A DNA stretch of 64,000 nucleotides from Thioalkalivibrio versutus (GCF_001999325.1 NZ_MVAR01000023.1:1-64000); one strand, 5' to 3'. Positions 51,287 through 60,556 are shown, counted from the stretch's first letter. Translations and numbers: made by a program. Notes: generated from the letters alone by a model not told the origin.

Positions 51287-52741
51287 ATGCTCCATCTCGC
51301 CTCCACGGCCCGGCTGCTGGGTGTCCTGCTGACGCTGTTCAGTCTGGCGATGCTGCCGCCGGCGGCCATCGGCTTTCTGTACGGGGAGTCCACCGCGTAT
51401 GTGTTCCTGCAGGCCTTCGCCCTCCTGTTGCTGATGGGCGGTCTGCTGTGGGCGCCGCTGTACCGCATGCGCCAGGACCTGCAGGCGCGCGACGGCTTCA
51501 TCCTGGTGGTGCTGTTCTGGCTGGGACTGGGGATCGCCGGGGCGACACCGCTGTACCTCGATCCGAACCTGCACGTGTCCTTCACCGATGCCGCCTTCGA
51601 GTCGATGTCCGGGCTGACCACGACCGGCGCCACGGTGCTGACCGGGCTGGATGATCTGCCGCGGGCGCTGCTGTGGTATCGCCAGCAGCTGCAGTGGATG
51701 GGCGGTATGGGGATCATCGTGCTGGCGGTGGCCATCCTGCCGCTTCTGGGCGTGGGCGGCATGCAGCTGTTCAAGGCCGAGACCCCGGGGCCGATCCGCG
51801 ACAACAAGCTGACGCCGCGTATCGCCGAGACCGCGCGCAACCTCTGGTACATCTACCTGGGCCTGACCGTGGCCTGCGCGCTGGCCTACTGGGCCGCCGG
51901 CATGGATGCCTTCGATGCGGTCGCACATGCCTTCTCGACCATCGCGATCGGCGGCTTCTCGACCTATGACGCCAGCATCGGCCACTTCGACAGTGCCCTG
52001 ATCGAGAGCGTTGCCATCGTCTTCATGATCATCGCGGGGATGAACTTCGCCCTGCACTTCCTGGTGATCCATCGCGCCACCGTTGCCCCCTATCGTCACG
52101 ACGAGGAACTGCGGACCTACCTGCTGCTGCTGGCCGTGGCCAGCGTGATCGTGGTGACCTTCATGCTCTGGACCGGCTTCGTCGGTGACCCTGCGGAGGC
52201 TCTGCGCAAGGGCATCTTCCACGTGGTGTCCATTGCGACCACGACGGGCTATGCCACCGACAGCTTCTACCTGTGGCCAGGCTTTCTGCCAGTGCTGCTG
52301 ATCTTCCTCTCGTTCATCGGGGCCAGTACCGGTTCCACCGGCGGCGGCATGAAGGTCATCCGCGTGCTGCTGCTGGTGAAGCAGGGGCTGCGCGAGATCA
52401 AGCGTCTGATCCACCCGCACGCGCGGATCGCCGTGAAGGTCAACGGGAAGGAGGCCCCGGATCGCGTCGTGCAGGCGGTGTGGGGCTTCCTGGCGGCCTA
52501 CGTGATGGTGTTCGTTGTGATGATGCTGTTGCTGATGGTGACCGGTCTGGATCAGGTCACCTCGTTCTCGGCAGTGGCCGCTTCGCTGAACAACCTGGGT
52601 CCCGGTCTGGGCGAGGTGGGCGCGAACTATGCCTCCATCAACGACTTCAGCAAGTGGGTCCTGGTGGTTGCGATGCTGATGGGGCGCCTGGAAATCTTTA
52701 CCGTGCTGGTGCTTCTGTCGCCCGCCTTCTGGCGGCGTTAG
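51287..52741 (+). CDS. trkH: Trk potassium uptake protein TrkH
   Basis: Potassium-translocating membrane subunit of Trk. The 484-residue protein has four repeated membrane-pore-membrane units. The selectivity glycines are visible in SMSGLTTTGATVL, AIGGFSTYDASI, ATTTGYATDSFY and LNNLGPGLGEVG. GASTGSTGGGMKVIRVLLL forms the third gate loop region. Together with trkA it provides the high-capacity K+ uptake expected in a salt-adapted cell. The last membrane span ends in VLLSPAFWRR. Confidence 0.97.
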   Translation: MLHLASTARLLGVLLTLFSLAMLPPAAIGFLYGESTAYVFLQAFALLLLMGGLLWAPLYRMRQDLQARDGFILVVLFWLGLGIAGATPLYLDPNLHVSFTDAAFESMSGLTTTGATVLTGLDDLPRALLWYRQQLQWMGGMGIIVLAVAILPLLGVGGMQLFKAETPGPIRDNKLTPRIAETARNLWYIYLGLTVACALAYWAAGMDAFDAVAHAFSTIAIGGFSTYDASIGHFDSALIESVAIVFMIIAGMNFALHFLVIHRATVAPYRHDEELRTYLLLLAVASVIVVTFMLWTGFVGDPAEALRKGIFHVVSIATTTGYATDSFYLWPGFLPVLLIFLSFIGASTGSTGGGMKVIRVLLLVKQGLREIKRLIHPHARIAVKVNGKEAPDRVVQAVWGFLAAYVMVFVVMMLLLMVTGLDQVTSFSAVAASLNNLGPGLGEVGANYASINDFSKWVLVVAMLMGRLEIFTVLVLLSPAFWRR

Positions 52742-52781
52742 CCTGACTGTACGTATCGGCACGCGCCGAGGGAGGTACCCC

Positions 52782-53141
52782 ATGAGCGACATGATCGAAC
52801 GCTTCCAGAATATGCTCGATGGCGGTCAGGATTCCGCCATGCTGCGTTTCTCGCTGGGCAATGCCCTGGCGACCGATGGCCAGCTGGAGGCCGCAGTGCC
52901 CCATCTGCAGCGGGCGCTGGATCTGGACGGCGGTTATTCCGCGGCCTGGAAGCTGCTGGCGAAGACGCTGGTGGAGCTGGAGCGCCCCGAGTCGGCCCTG
53001 TCCACCTGCGAGCGCGGTATCCGCGTGGCCACCGAGAAGGGTGATCTGCAGGCCGCGAAGGAGATGGAGGTCTACGCCAAGCGCGCCCGCAAGCAGCAGG
53101 CCGCCACGGACGGGCCCGGCGACGGTACCGGGGGCGCATGA
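52782..53141 (+). CDS. Small TPR-repeat protein
   Basis: Cytoplasmic 119-residue protein with about two and a half tetratricopeptide repeats: LRFSLGNALATDGQLEAAVPHLQRALDLD, YSAAWKLLAKTLVELERPESALSTCERGIRVA and a capping helix rich in Lys and Ala. No enzyme motif. It probably serves as a protein-protein adaptor; partners are unknown. GGAGG sits nine bases before the ATG, and the stop overlaps the ATG of the acyltransferase (ATGA), so the two are probably produced together. Confidence 0.85.
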   Translation: MSDMIERFQNMLDGGQDSAMLRFSLGNALATDGQLEAAVPHLQRALDLDGGYSAAWKLLAKTLVELERPESALSTCERGIRVATEKGDLQAAKEMEVYAKRARKQQAATDGPGDGTGGA

Positions 53142-54115
53142 GCGCTGTCGACGACGAAACCGGGCGGCGCGAGGACGCTGGTGCCTACCAGGCCCCGCTG
53201 ACCGCCGCGCACTTCGCCCCGCGTTACTGGGGCAGCTGGCTGTTGCTGGGCCTGGCCTGGGTGCTGCAGGAGTTGCCGCGCCCGGCCGTGCGCGGTCTCG
53301 CCGGCGGGCTGGGCCGGCTGATTCGCCGGCTGGCCGGGCGCAGTCGGGCGGTGGTCGAGCGCAACCTGGAGCTGTGCTTCCCGGCGATGAGCGCCGCGGA
53401 GCGCGCCCAGCGCCTGGAGGCCTATTACCGCTACCAGGCGCAGACGGCGCTGGACTACGGGTTGCTGTGGTTCGGCAAGCCCGGCCAGCACGCCGCCCGC
53501 ATTCGCATCGAGGGTCTGGAGCACTACGAGCGCCTGCGCTCCGGCGGGACGCCAGTGATCATCCTGGCGCCGCATTCCCTGGGGCTGGATTACGGCGGTG
53601 TGCGCATGAGTCAGATGTTCGACGGCGTGTCCTTCGCCAAGCCGATGAAGAACCCGGTGCTGGAGTGGATCAACCACCGCAGCCGCACGCGCTATTCCGG
53701 CGATATCTTCGCCCGCGACCAGGGCCTGCGCCCGGCCATTCGCCAGCTCAAGCGCGGTCGCTTCTTCTATTACCTGCCGGACGAGGACCTAGGCGCCGAG
53801 GGCGCGGTATTCGTGGATTTCTTCGGTGTGCAGAAGGCCACGCTGACCGCGCTGGCGCGTCTGGCGCGCATGTCGAAGGCGGCGGTCCTGCCCAGCTTCG
53901 CCTGGTATGACGCGGCGGCGGACCAGTACGTGATGCGCCTGTGGCCGCCCCTGGAAGACTATCCCTCGGGGGATGATGCCGTCGATGCGCGGCAGATGAA
54001 CGCCGCCATCGAGCGTGGCATCGAGCAGGCCCCGGCGCAGTACCTGTGGTCCATGCGCCTGTTCCGCACCCGGCCCGAGGGCGAGCCGCGCCTGTACCCC
54101 GCGCGCGAGCGCTGA
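53138..54115 (+). CDS. LpxL/HtrB-family lipid A acyltransferase-like protein
   Basis: Predicted inner-membrane acyltransferase that adds a secondary acyl chain to lipid A precursors. The 325-residue protein has a hydrophobic N-terminal anchor, then the H-x4-D catalytic motif H146-SLGL-D151 in LAPHSLGLDYGG, KPMKNPVLEWINHRSRTRYSG, the arginine-glutamate motif region RGRFFYYLPDEDLGAEGAVFVDFFG and a phosphate-binding VLPSFAWY. The DED...DFFG and HxxxxD set is the LpxL/LpxM pattern; which chain it transfers cannot be told. Confidence 0.92.
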   Translation: MSAVDDETGRREDAGAYQAPLTAAHFAPRYWGSWLLLGLAWVLQELPRPAVRGLAGGLGRLIRRLAGRSRAVVERNLELCFPAMSAAERAQRLEAYYRYQAQTALDYGLLWFGKPGQHAARIRIEGLEHYERLRSGGTPVIILAPHSLGLDYGGVRMSQMFDGVSFAKPMKNPVLEWINHRSRTRYSGDIFARDQGLRPAIRQLKRGRFFYYLPDEDLGAEGAVFVDFFGVQKATLTALARLARMSKAAVLPSFAWYDAAADQYVMRLWPPLEDYPSGDDAVDARQMNAAIERGIEQAPAQYLWSMRLFRTRPEGEPRLYPARER

Positions 54116-54125
54116 TCCCGCCCTC

Positions 54126-54953
54126 ATGCCCGAGGGCGACACGATCCACAAGCTGGCCGCCGCGTTGCGGCCGGTACTGGAGGGCGCAACGCTGACTGCG
54201 GTAGCGACCCGCACCCGGCGCGGCGATCCGTTGCTCGAGCATGGCGCGATGACCGCCGGGACCGTGCAGGCCCGGGGCAAGCACTTGTTGCTGGATCTTG
54301 CAGCTGCGGATGGCCGGCCGTGGCAGTTGCGCACCCACCTGGGCATGTACGGGACCTGGCATCAGTACGCCCCGGGTGTCGCCTGGCACAAGCCGGCCTC
54401 CAGTGCCTGGGCCGTCCTCAGCCTCCCGGAGCGGGTGCTGGTCTGTTTTCATCCTCGCGAGCTGCAGTGGCGCCCGCGCACGGCGGGGGCGGCGGATGTC
54501 CCGCGTCTGGATGCCCGTGTCGGCCCTGATCTGCTGGACCCGGCGATCGACCTGGATGCCGTGGTCATACGGGTGCGGACCGTCGCGGACCCGGCGCGCC
54601 CGATCCTGGATGTGCTGCTGGATCAGTCGCTGGCGGCGGGCATCGGAAACATCTACAAGTCAGAGGTGCTGTTCCTGCAAGGCTGTCACCCGCTGTGGCC
54701 TCTCGGGCAGGTGTCGCAGCGGGTGCTGGCGGGGCTGTACCGCGATGCCGAGCGGTTGCTGCGGCGCAACCTGAAGCCGGGTCCGCGCATCACCCGCGAG
54801 CGCGCGGAGGAGGGAGCGTTCCTGAACGTCTATGGCCGCCGTGGCGAGCCCTGCCGGCAGTGCGGCGCACCGGTCGAATCTGCCCTGCTGGGCGAACACG
54901 GCCGCTCGACGTACTGGTGCCCTGTCTGCCAGCCGAGGGAACCCGCCGCCTGA
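54126..54953 (+). CDS. Fpg/Nei-family DNA glycosylase (Nei-like)
   Basis: Base-excision repair glycosylase/AP lyase for oxidised bases. After removal of Met1 the N-terminal proline needed for catalysis is exposed (PEGDTIHKLA, with Glu next). The 275-residue protein has the helix-two-turn-helix LDQSLAAGIGNIYKSEVLFLQGCHP and a C-terminal zinc finger CRQCG...CPVCQ. The MPEGDTI start and the missing Fpg-type RRIGK region favour the Nei/Nei2 branch (pyrimidine lesions) over MutM (8-oxoguanine). A 10-base gap separates it from the acyltransferase. Confidence 0.88.
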   Translation: MPEGDTIHKLAAALRPVLEGATLTAVATRTRRGDPLLEHGAMTAGTVQARGKHLLLDLAAADGRPWQLRTHLGMYGTWHQYAPGVAWHKPASSAWAVLSLPERVLVCFHPRELQWRPRTAGAADVPRLDARVGPDLLDPAIDLDAVVIRVRTVADPARPILDVLLDQSLAAGIGNIYKSEVLFLQGCHPLWPLGQVSQRVLAGLYRDAERLLRRNLKPGPRITRERAEEGAFLNVYGRRGEPCRQCGAPVESALLGEHGRSTYWCPVCQPREPAA

Positions 54954-54995
54954 ACGCAGGTACCAATGGACATCGGACCGAACAAGGAGCGAACC

Positions 54996-56156
54996 ATGAG
55001 CAAGCGCAAACATATCCTGGGACGTGCAACGGTGGTTCCCATGACCGTGAGCCTTCTGGTGGCATGCACCGGGTCCTCCGGGGTCTCGGCCGAGGGCCTG
55101 GAGGGCGGGCAGCAGGATCTGCAGGTCAGCGTGCTGCACGAGGAACTGAATCACCCCTGGGCCATCGCCTTCCTGCCCGACGGCGGTGCACTGATCAGCG
55201 AACGCCCGGGCACCCTGCGCTGGTTCGAGGACGCCGAGTCCTTCGACGGGCGGGGCGCGCTGGTCCCGGGGTTGCCGGACGACCTGCAGGCGCGCAACCA
55301 GGGCGGGCTGCTGGATCTTGCGCTGCACCCCAATTTCGCCGACAACCGCTGGCTGTACTTCACCTACTCGGCGAGCGTGGAGAGCGGACTGACGACCCGC
55401 CTGGCGCGTGGGCGCTTCCAGGATGGCGAGCTGCAGGACGTGGAGACATTGTTCACCGCCGAGCCGGGTGTCAGCGGCGGCCGCCACTTCGGCAGCCGCA
55501 TCGTGTTTGACCAGGCCGGGTACGTGTACATCAGCGTGGGTGACCGCGGCGATCGCGATCATGCGCAGGACACCTCCACCCATATCGGCAGCATCATCCG
55601 GCTGCATGACGATGGTTCGGTGCCGGATGACAACCCGTTGGTGGATGAACCCGACGCCCGCCCGGAGATCTGGGCCTGGGGTGTGCGCAACCCGCAGGGC
55701 ATGGTGATGGACCCCGAGACCGGCACCTTCTGGCAGAACGAGCATGGCCCGCGCGGGGGTGACGAGGTCAACATCATCGAACCTGGCCTGAACTACGGCT
55801 GGCCGGTCATTACCCACGGCGAGGAATACCGTGGCGGCCAGGTGGGCGAGGGTCTGACCGAGAAGGAGGGGATGGAGTCACCGCTGCATCACTGGACGCC
55901 TTCCATTGCCCCGTCCGGCATGGCGATCCTGCGCGATCCGGCCTTTGCCGACTGGGATGGTGACCTGCTGGTCGGCGGACTGGCGCACCAGACGCTGCGC
56001 CGCCTGACCTTCGACGGGCGCGACCTGGTCAATGAGTCCGAGGTGCTGCCGGATCTGGATCGCCGTGTGCGCGACGTGCGCGTGCACGAGGGCGCAATCT
56101 ACGTACTTACCGACCACAACCCGGGGGAGCTGATCCGGCTCACCCCGGCTGACTGA
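54996..56156 (+). CDS. PQQ-dependent sugar dehydrogenase-like lipoprotein
   Basis: Predicted periplasmic six-bladed beta-propeller of the glucose/sorbosone dehydrogenase (Asd/YliI) family. The 386-residue precursor has a lipobox LLVACT, then [105 protein letters not shown] and LNYGWPV, the core motifs for PQQ and calcium binding. The actual sugar or other aldose substrate is unknown, and no PQQ-synthesis gene is in the window. GGAG precedes the ATG of [10 protein letters not shown]. It is followed 11 bases later by msrA. Confidence 0.9.
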   Translation: MSKRKHILGRATVVPMTVSLLVACTGSSGVSAEGLEGGQQDLQVSVLHEELNHPWAIAFLPDGGALISERPGTLRWFEDAESFDGRGALVPGLPDDLQARNQGGLLDLALHPNFADNRWLYFTYSASVESGLTTRLARGRFQDGELQDVETLFTAEPGVSGGRHFGSRIVFDQAGYVYISVGDRGDRDHAQDTSTHIGSIIRLHDDGSVPDDNPLVDEPDARPEIWAWGVRNPQGMVMDPETGTFWQNEHGPRGGDEVNIIEPGLNYGWPVITHGEEYRGGQVGEGLTEKEGMESPLHHWTPSIAPSGMAILRDPAFADWDGDLLVGGLAHQTLRRLTFDGRDLVNESEVLPDLDRRVRDVRVHEGAIYVLTDHNPGELIRLTPAD

Positions 56157-56167
56157 TGGAGTCGCCG

Positions 56168-56800
56168 ATGTTCGCATTTTCCGAGCCGCGCATGCCTGCG
56201 CCCGAGCAGGCCTTGCCCGGGCGCGAGGAGCCGATGCCGGTGCCCGGGCGCCACATGGTGCTGGGAACCCCGTTGGCACCGCCGTACCCCGAGGGCATGC
56301 AGGTGATCCAGTTCGGCATGGGCTGCTTCTGGGGCGCCGAGCGCCTGTTCTGGCAGCTGGACGGGGTGTACTCCACCAGCGTCGGTTACGGTGGGGGCTA
56401 TACCCCGAATCCGACCTATCGCGAGGTATGCAGCGGCCAGACCGGGCACACCGAGCTGGTGCGTGTGGTATTCGATCCGCGGCGAGTCGACCTGGATGCG
56501 CTGTTCCGCACCTTCTGGGAAGGCCACGACCCGACCCAGGGCATGCGCCAGGGCAACGACGTCGGTACCCAGTACCGCTCCGCGATCTACACCACCGATG
56601 CGGACCAGCTGGCGGCCGCCGAGACCAGCCGCCAACGCTTCCAGGCCGCGCTGGACAAGGCACGGGGCGGAACGATCACCACCGAGATCGGCGAAGGGCC
56701 GGCGTTCTATTTCGCCGAAGAGGATCACCAGCAATACCTGGCCAAGGTCCCCCACGGCTACTGCGGCCTCGGCGGCCTCTCCGTGCCGTACCCGGCCTGA
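56168..56800 (+). CDS. msrA: Peptide-methionine (S)-S-oxide reductase MsrA
   Basis: Reduces the S-epimer of methionine sulfoxide. The 210-residue protein keeps the catalytic [60 protein letters not shown] and the closing [11 protein letters not shown] with a recycling cysteine. The N-terminal 50 residues are proline-rich and unlike the core. I prefer the ATG at 56168, which has GGAG six bases upstream, over the one overlapping the preceding stop (56156). Confidence 0.96.
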   Translation: MFAFSEPRMPAPEQALPGREEPMPVPGRHMVLGTPLAPPYPEGMQVIQFGMGCFWGAERLFWQLDGVYSTSVGYGGGYTPNPTYREVCSGQTGHTELVRVVFDPRRVDLDALFRTFWEGHDPTQGMRQGNDVGTQYRSAIYTTDADQLAAAETSRQRFQAALDKARGGTITTEIGEGPAFYFAEEDHQQYLAKVPHGYCGLGGLSVPYPA

Positions 56801-56839
56801 GCGCCTGCCCTTCTTCGTGTCTTCTTGGTGAATCGGGTT

Positions 56840-57670
56840 TTAGCCGTTGTTGGCGGCGGCCTGAACGAGGGCGTGGAACAGACGCTGGTGGCGGCGCTTC
56901 TGGGGCAGGTATTCCGGGTGCCACTGCACGCCGATGCACCAGCCGCGGTCGGCTTCGATCGCCTGTACCACGCCGCTGCTCTCGCGGCCGGCGACCCTTA
57001 GCCCGCGACCCAGGCCATCCACCGCCTGATTGTGCAGGGCGTTCACGTGCAGCGTGGCGTCGCCCAGGATGTCGGCCAGGTGGCTGCGCGGCTCCAGCTG
57101 GACCGGCTTGACCGGCAACAGGCTGCGGGCCTGCGGTGTTTCCACGTAGAACTCGGCCAGGTCGCGCTGCAGCGTGCCGCCGCGCACCACGTTGACCAGC
57201 TGCATGCCGCGGCAGATGCCGAGGATCGGGCGGTGATCGTCCAGCGCGCGGTGGATCAGGGCCTTCTCCAGGCGGTCGCGGTCGACGTCCAGTACCCCGC
57301 CGTGCGACTGGAACAGCCGGCGCAGCAGCCACAGGGCCGGGTAGAAGAGATAGCCGATCAGCCGTTGCGAGAGGCGGCGCTCCGCCTGGCGGATGGCCGC
57401 CGCATCCGGCCCGTCGGGCAGGGTCTCGCCGTAGAGCTCGGGGTCGACATCCGCCCCGCCGCCCACGATCAGTCCGTCGAACGGGCAACGGCCGCGCGGC
57501 TTTCCCGGGCGCAACCGCAAAGGGCGGCCTCCCGCGCGCCACACCGCCAGGGCGGTGAACAGCCAGGCCGGACCCCCGCCCTGGTCCGGCCCGGTGATCG
57601 CGATCACCGGGCGACGGGCTTGGGGCGTGACCCGGCTGGTTGCATTGGGAGCCGAGTCAGAACCAGTCAC
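56840..57670 (-). CDS. Class I glutamine amidotransferase-like peptidase (C26, PuuD-like)
   Basis: Glutamine-amidotransferase-fold thiol hydrolase, about 276 residues. The catalytic cysteine is in LGICRGMQLVNV and the histidine in GVQWHPEYLP; LIVGGGADVDPELYGE near residue 60 and NALHNQAVDGLG are typical of the gamma-glutamyl-GABA hydrolase (PuuD) and peptidase C26 group. The start is uncertain; GTG 57670 overlaps the amidoligase stop by 14 bases, so coupling is likely. Pfam describes Amidoligase_2 genes in proteobacteria as neighbours of just such an amidotransferase-like peptidase, so the two probably make and cut one amide. The substrate is unknown. Confidence 0.87.
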   Translation of the reverse strand: MTGSDSAPNATSRVTPQARRPVIAITGPDQGGGPAWLFTALAVWRAGGRPLRLRPGKPRGRCPFDGLIVGGGADVDPELYGETLPDGPDAAAIRQAERRLSQRLIGYLFYPALWLLRRLFQSHGGVLDVDRDRLEKALIHRALDDHRPILGICRGMQLVNVVRGGTLQRDLAEFYVETPQARSLLPVKPVQLEPRSHLADILGDATLHVNALHNQAVDGLGRGLRVAGRESSGVVQAIEADRGWCIGVQWHPEYLPQKRRHQRLFHALVQAAANNG

Positions 57671-58649
57671 GGAGGCGCTGGCTCCAGTCGTCGGCCCAGC
57701 GGCCGAGGGCCTGGCCGGGGCGGTCCAGGTATTCCCGCGACAGGCGCTCCAGGCGTTCCGGATCCGCCGCCAGGCGTTCCACCTCGACCCAGCCATTGAA
57801 CGGTCGCGCCAGGCTCCAGTCCGGGTCGTCGATCTCGCAGTTCGGCAGGCGGTAATGGAAGGCCGGGCGCGGTTTGATCAAGTCGTGTTCCACCGGTGCG
57901 GCGTTGACCCGTTCCGGGTCCAAGTGGGCAAACAAGGGCAACAGGTCCAGTGGTCGGTTGCGCGTCGGGCTGTGTGCCAGGTAGGCATCGATCAGGCCGG
58001 CCTGATCGGGTTGGAAGTCCGGGTCCAGCATGTGGCGTACAAAGGGCCCGGGAAATGCCCGAATGTAGGGCGACAGTCGCCGTGCCAGGTCGATTGCGCC
58101 GGCCGCGGTGAGGGCCTCGGCCATCAGCAGGAAGCTGCGCAGGATCGCCAGCAGCCACTCGGCATCGGTGCGGTGGATCTCGATATTGATCTGCAACCCG
58201 AAGGCGTAGAGAAACGAGCGTTCGGTGCCCTGGGCGCCGGCCTCTTGCAGGGCCGCGCGTACCCGGTCCAGGCGGGGCAGGTCGGCCACCGGGATCGGCG
58301 GGGCCACGATTTCATGCGGCACCAGGCGGCCGGCGGCGTCGGCCAGCCAGCGATCCAGCGCCGCCTTGTCGGAGTCGTCCAGCGAGATGCCGAGGCGCGC
58401 GAGATGCTCGCGGTAGGCCCGGTCCTTCAGCACCCGGGCGTCCAGTTCCAGCTGGAAGTCGCCGACGTCGGTATCGCGCACGCGGGCGACGAACGCACTG
58501 TCCGGTTCGATCTGCCCTCCGAATTCGGCCTTTACTGCTTCGGCCATAATCTCCAGCGAGACCCCGGCCATCTCGATCTCTACCCCGATGCGGCGCGGTT
58601 CGCCCTCGGGGGTGTCGGGCCACGGGAGGTCGTGGAAGGGCTCGCTCAT
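57657..58649 (-). CDS. Putative amidoligase (Amidoligase_2 family)
   Basis: Predicted ATP-dependent COOH-NH2 ligase with the glutamine-synthetase/glutamate-cysteine-ligase fold, 330 residues. The first beta strand has the metal-binding glutamates of the fold in RRIGVEIEMAGVS (E24, E26), followed by the family-like IEPDSAFVA and FQLELDARV. Further on, QINIEIHRTD carries a metal-site glutamate and histidine, and RPAFHYRLPNCEI and SLARPFNGWVEVERLA close the domain. It does not match true GshA in length. Its reaction, product and carrier are not known. I start at ATG 58649 (MSEPFHDLPW); upstream ATGs lack a ribosome site. It is divergent from folB and coupled to the amidotransferase gene. Confidence 0.85.
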   Translation of the reverse strand: MSEPFHDLPWPDTPEGEPRRIGVEIEMAGVSLEIMAEAVKAEFGGQIEPDSAFVARVRDTDVGDFQLELDARVLKDRAYREHLARLGISLDDSDKAALDRWLADAAGRLVPHEIVAPPIPVADLPRLDRVRAALQEAGAQGTERSFLYAFGLQINIEIHRTDAEWLLAILRSFLLMAEALTAAGAIDLARRLSPYIRAFPGPFVRHMLDPDFQPDQAGLIDAYLAHSPTRNRPLDLLPLFAHLDPERVNAAPVEHDLIKPRPAFHYRLPNCEIDDPDWSLARPFNGWVEVERLAADPERLERLSREYLDRPGQALGRWADDWSQRLRDWF

Positions 58650-58755
58650 GCGTGTCTCGAAGCCGTGCAAGGAGAGCTCCATGATAACGGCTCGGTGTAC
58701 CTCGTGCGGCCCGGGCAGTAGGATAGGCGCCGACCTACAGGAGCCCGCCGAGCCC

Positions 58756-59121
58756 ATGGATCGAATCTATCTGCGCGACCTCGAAATCGATGCCGTTGTT
58801 GGTGTCTACGACTGGGAACAGCGGATCCAGCGCCGCCTGCGATTCGACATCGAACTGGCGGCGGATACCCGCATCGCCGCCTATTCCGGCGAGATCGGCG
58901 ATACCGTCGATTACGAGGCGGTGGCCAACGCGGTGCGCGCCATCGTCACGCGCGAGCCGCACGCGCTGCTGGAATCCCTGGCCGAAGAGATCGCCGAGGC
59001 CCTGATGGCCCAGTTCGGCACCCCCTGGGTGCGCATCAAACTGGGCAAGCCCGGGGCCGTTCCCGGTGTACGCGAGGTCGGCATCGAGATCGAGCGCGGC
59101 ACCCTCGCGACGTCCGACTAG
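58756..59121 (+). CDS. folB: Dihydroneopterin aldolase
   Basis: Converts 7,8-dihydroneopterin to 6-hydroxymethyl-dihydropterin plus glycolaldehyde in folate synthesis. The 121-residue octameric enzyme starts MDRIYLRDLEIDAVVGVYDWEQ with the conserved glutamate, then DTVDYEAVANAV and LLESLAEEIAEAL, and ends VGIEIERG. A ribosome site AGGAG lies 15 bases upstream, with GAG nearer. It faces away from the amidoligase gene with a 106-base gap. Confidence 0.96.
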   Translation: MDRIYLRDLEIDAVVGVYDWEQRIQRRLRFDIELAADTRIAAYSGEIGDTVDYEAVANAVRAIVTREPHALLESLAEEIAEALMAQFGTPWVRIKLGKPGAVPGVREVGIEIERGTLATSD

Positions 59122-59135
59122 CCCCTCTTCTCCTA

Positions 59136-59152
59136 CGGGCCCTTCCGGCCCG
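59136..59152 (+). terminator. Terminator hairpin after folB
   Basis: CGGGCC pairs with GGCCCG around a 5-base loop, 14 bases after the folB stop, followed by CTTTCCTGTCTCTTG, a pyrimidine run with several Ts. It separates folB from the nitrogen-control region downstream. Confidence 0.55.
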
Positions 59153-59220
59153 CTTTCCTGTCTCTTGTTCCGCGTCTGGCCCGTGCGGGGACCGGACCGT
59201 GTTCACACTTTTCGTTGATC

Positions 59221-59252
59221 GCACGCTTTTGGTGCGTGTGCACTTTTAGTGC
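59221..59252. promoter_or_regulatory. Tandem NtrC-type enhancer sites
   Basis: GCAC-N7-GTGC (59221-59235) has the exact spacing of the NtrC consensus TGCACC-N5-GGTGCA and an AT core (TTTT). A second GCAC-N5-GTGC (59240-59252) follows at once. They are centred about 130 and 110 bases upstream of the predicted start of the sigma-54 promoter, the usual enhancer distance. A 12-bp palindrome, CAACACGTGTTG (59288-59299), lies between enhancer and promoter. Confidence 0.65.
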
Positions 59253-59330
59253 GCACCATCCAGAGGCAAAACCTCGTGGTTCGGCCGCAACACGTGTTGT
59301 GAAAAGCCGATTTTGCTCCCTTTTGGTACT

Positions 59331-59347
59331 TGGCACAGCCCGTGCAA
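59331..59347 (+). promoter_or_regulatory. Sigma-54 promoter of torF-glnK-amtB
   Basis: TGGCACAGCCCGTGCAA matches the -24/-12 consensus TGGCAC-N5-TTGCA at all but one core base, with GG and GC separated by exactly ten bases. Transcription should start near 59357, about 45 bases before the torF ATG. With the NtrC-like sites upstream, this implies induction under nitrogen limitation. Confidence 0.8.
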
Positions 59348-59401
59348 GGACCGGGTGTCGACTACGCGACACTCGATTGACCAATCTGGGAGATGACCAA
59401 T

Positions 59402-60115
59402 ATGAAGAAGTTCACCCGTTCCGCGCTGGCCGCTGCTGTCCTCACCGTAGGCTCCACCGGTGGCGTCGCGTTTACCTCCACCGCCGCCGCGGAGCTGTCC
59501 GTGAACATTGGTGCGGTGTCCAACTACTACTTCAGGGGCTTTTCCGAAAGCGATGACGGTGCGGCCATTCAGGGCGGCATTGATTACGAGCATGCCTCCG
59601 GGTTTTACGCCGGAACCTGGCTGTCGAACGTCGATTTTGGTGATGACACCAGCTACGAACTCGATCTCTATGCCGGATTCGCCGACGAGTTCGCCAGCGG
59701 GTTCGGATACGACGTTGGCTACATCTACTATGCCTACCCCGATGCCCGTGATGACACCGGCTCCCTGAGCGCCGACTTTGGCGAGATCTACGGGGAAGTC
59801 AGCTTTGATACTGGCACCGTCGGTCTCTACGGCGGTATGGCCTATGTTGTTCACGACAGTGATGACTCGGCCTTGCAGGATGACGACATGTACTTCTACG
59901 CCGGTCTGGATATCCCGTTCATGGATGTCTACAGCGCCGGGTTCCTCGTGGGTCGTACCCGCTTCGACGATTCCGATGCCGAAAACTACACCCATTACAC
60001 CGCCAGCCTGGCGCGCGACGCCGGGGACTGGGGCGAGTTCAGCCTTAACCTCGAGTATGTCGACGAATCCGACGAGGACCTGGGCGCCTGGGTGGGCTGG
60101 TCCAAGACGTTCTGA
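59402..60115 (+). CDS. TorF-family putative porin
   Basis: Predicted small outer-membrane beta-barrel, 237 residues. A signal peptide (ALAAAVLTVGSTGGVAFTSTAAA) precedes a strand-rich, very acidic mature protein that begins LSVNIGAVSNYYFRGFSESDDGAAIQGGIDY, the TorF family hallmark, and ends with the aromatic GAWVGWSKTF. The excess of Asp and Glu fits a salt-adapted periplasm. It is the first gene after the sigma-54 promoter, so the porin may admit ammonium or another nitrogen source; transport specificity is inference. GGGAG is about ten bases before the ATG at 59402. Confidence 0.88.
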   Translation: MKKFTRSALAAAVLTVGSTGGVAFTSTAAAELSVNIGAVSNYYFRGFSESDDGAAIQGGIDYEHASGFYAGTWLSNVDFGDDTSYELDLYAGFADEFASGFGYDVGYIYYAYPDARDDTGSLSADFGEIYGEVSFDTGTVGLYGGMAYVVHDSDDSALQDDDMYFYAGLDIPFMDVYSAGFLVGRTRFDDSDAENYTHYTASLARDAGDWGEFSLNLEYVDESDEDLGAWVGWSKTF

Positions 60116-60138
60116 AGCCGGCTATTACCTCTTAATGA

Positions 60139-60522
<384 letters not shown>

Positions 60523-60556
60523 ACCTTTGCCTTCCAGCGAATGAGGAATTTCAATC

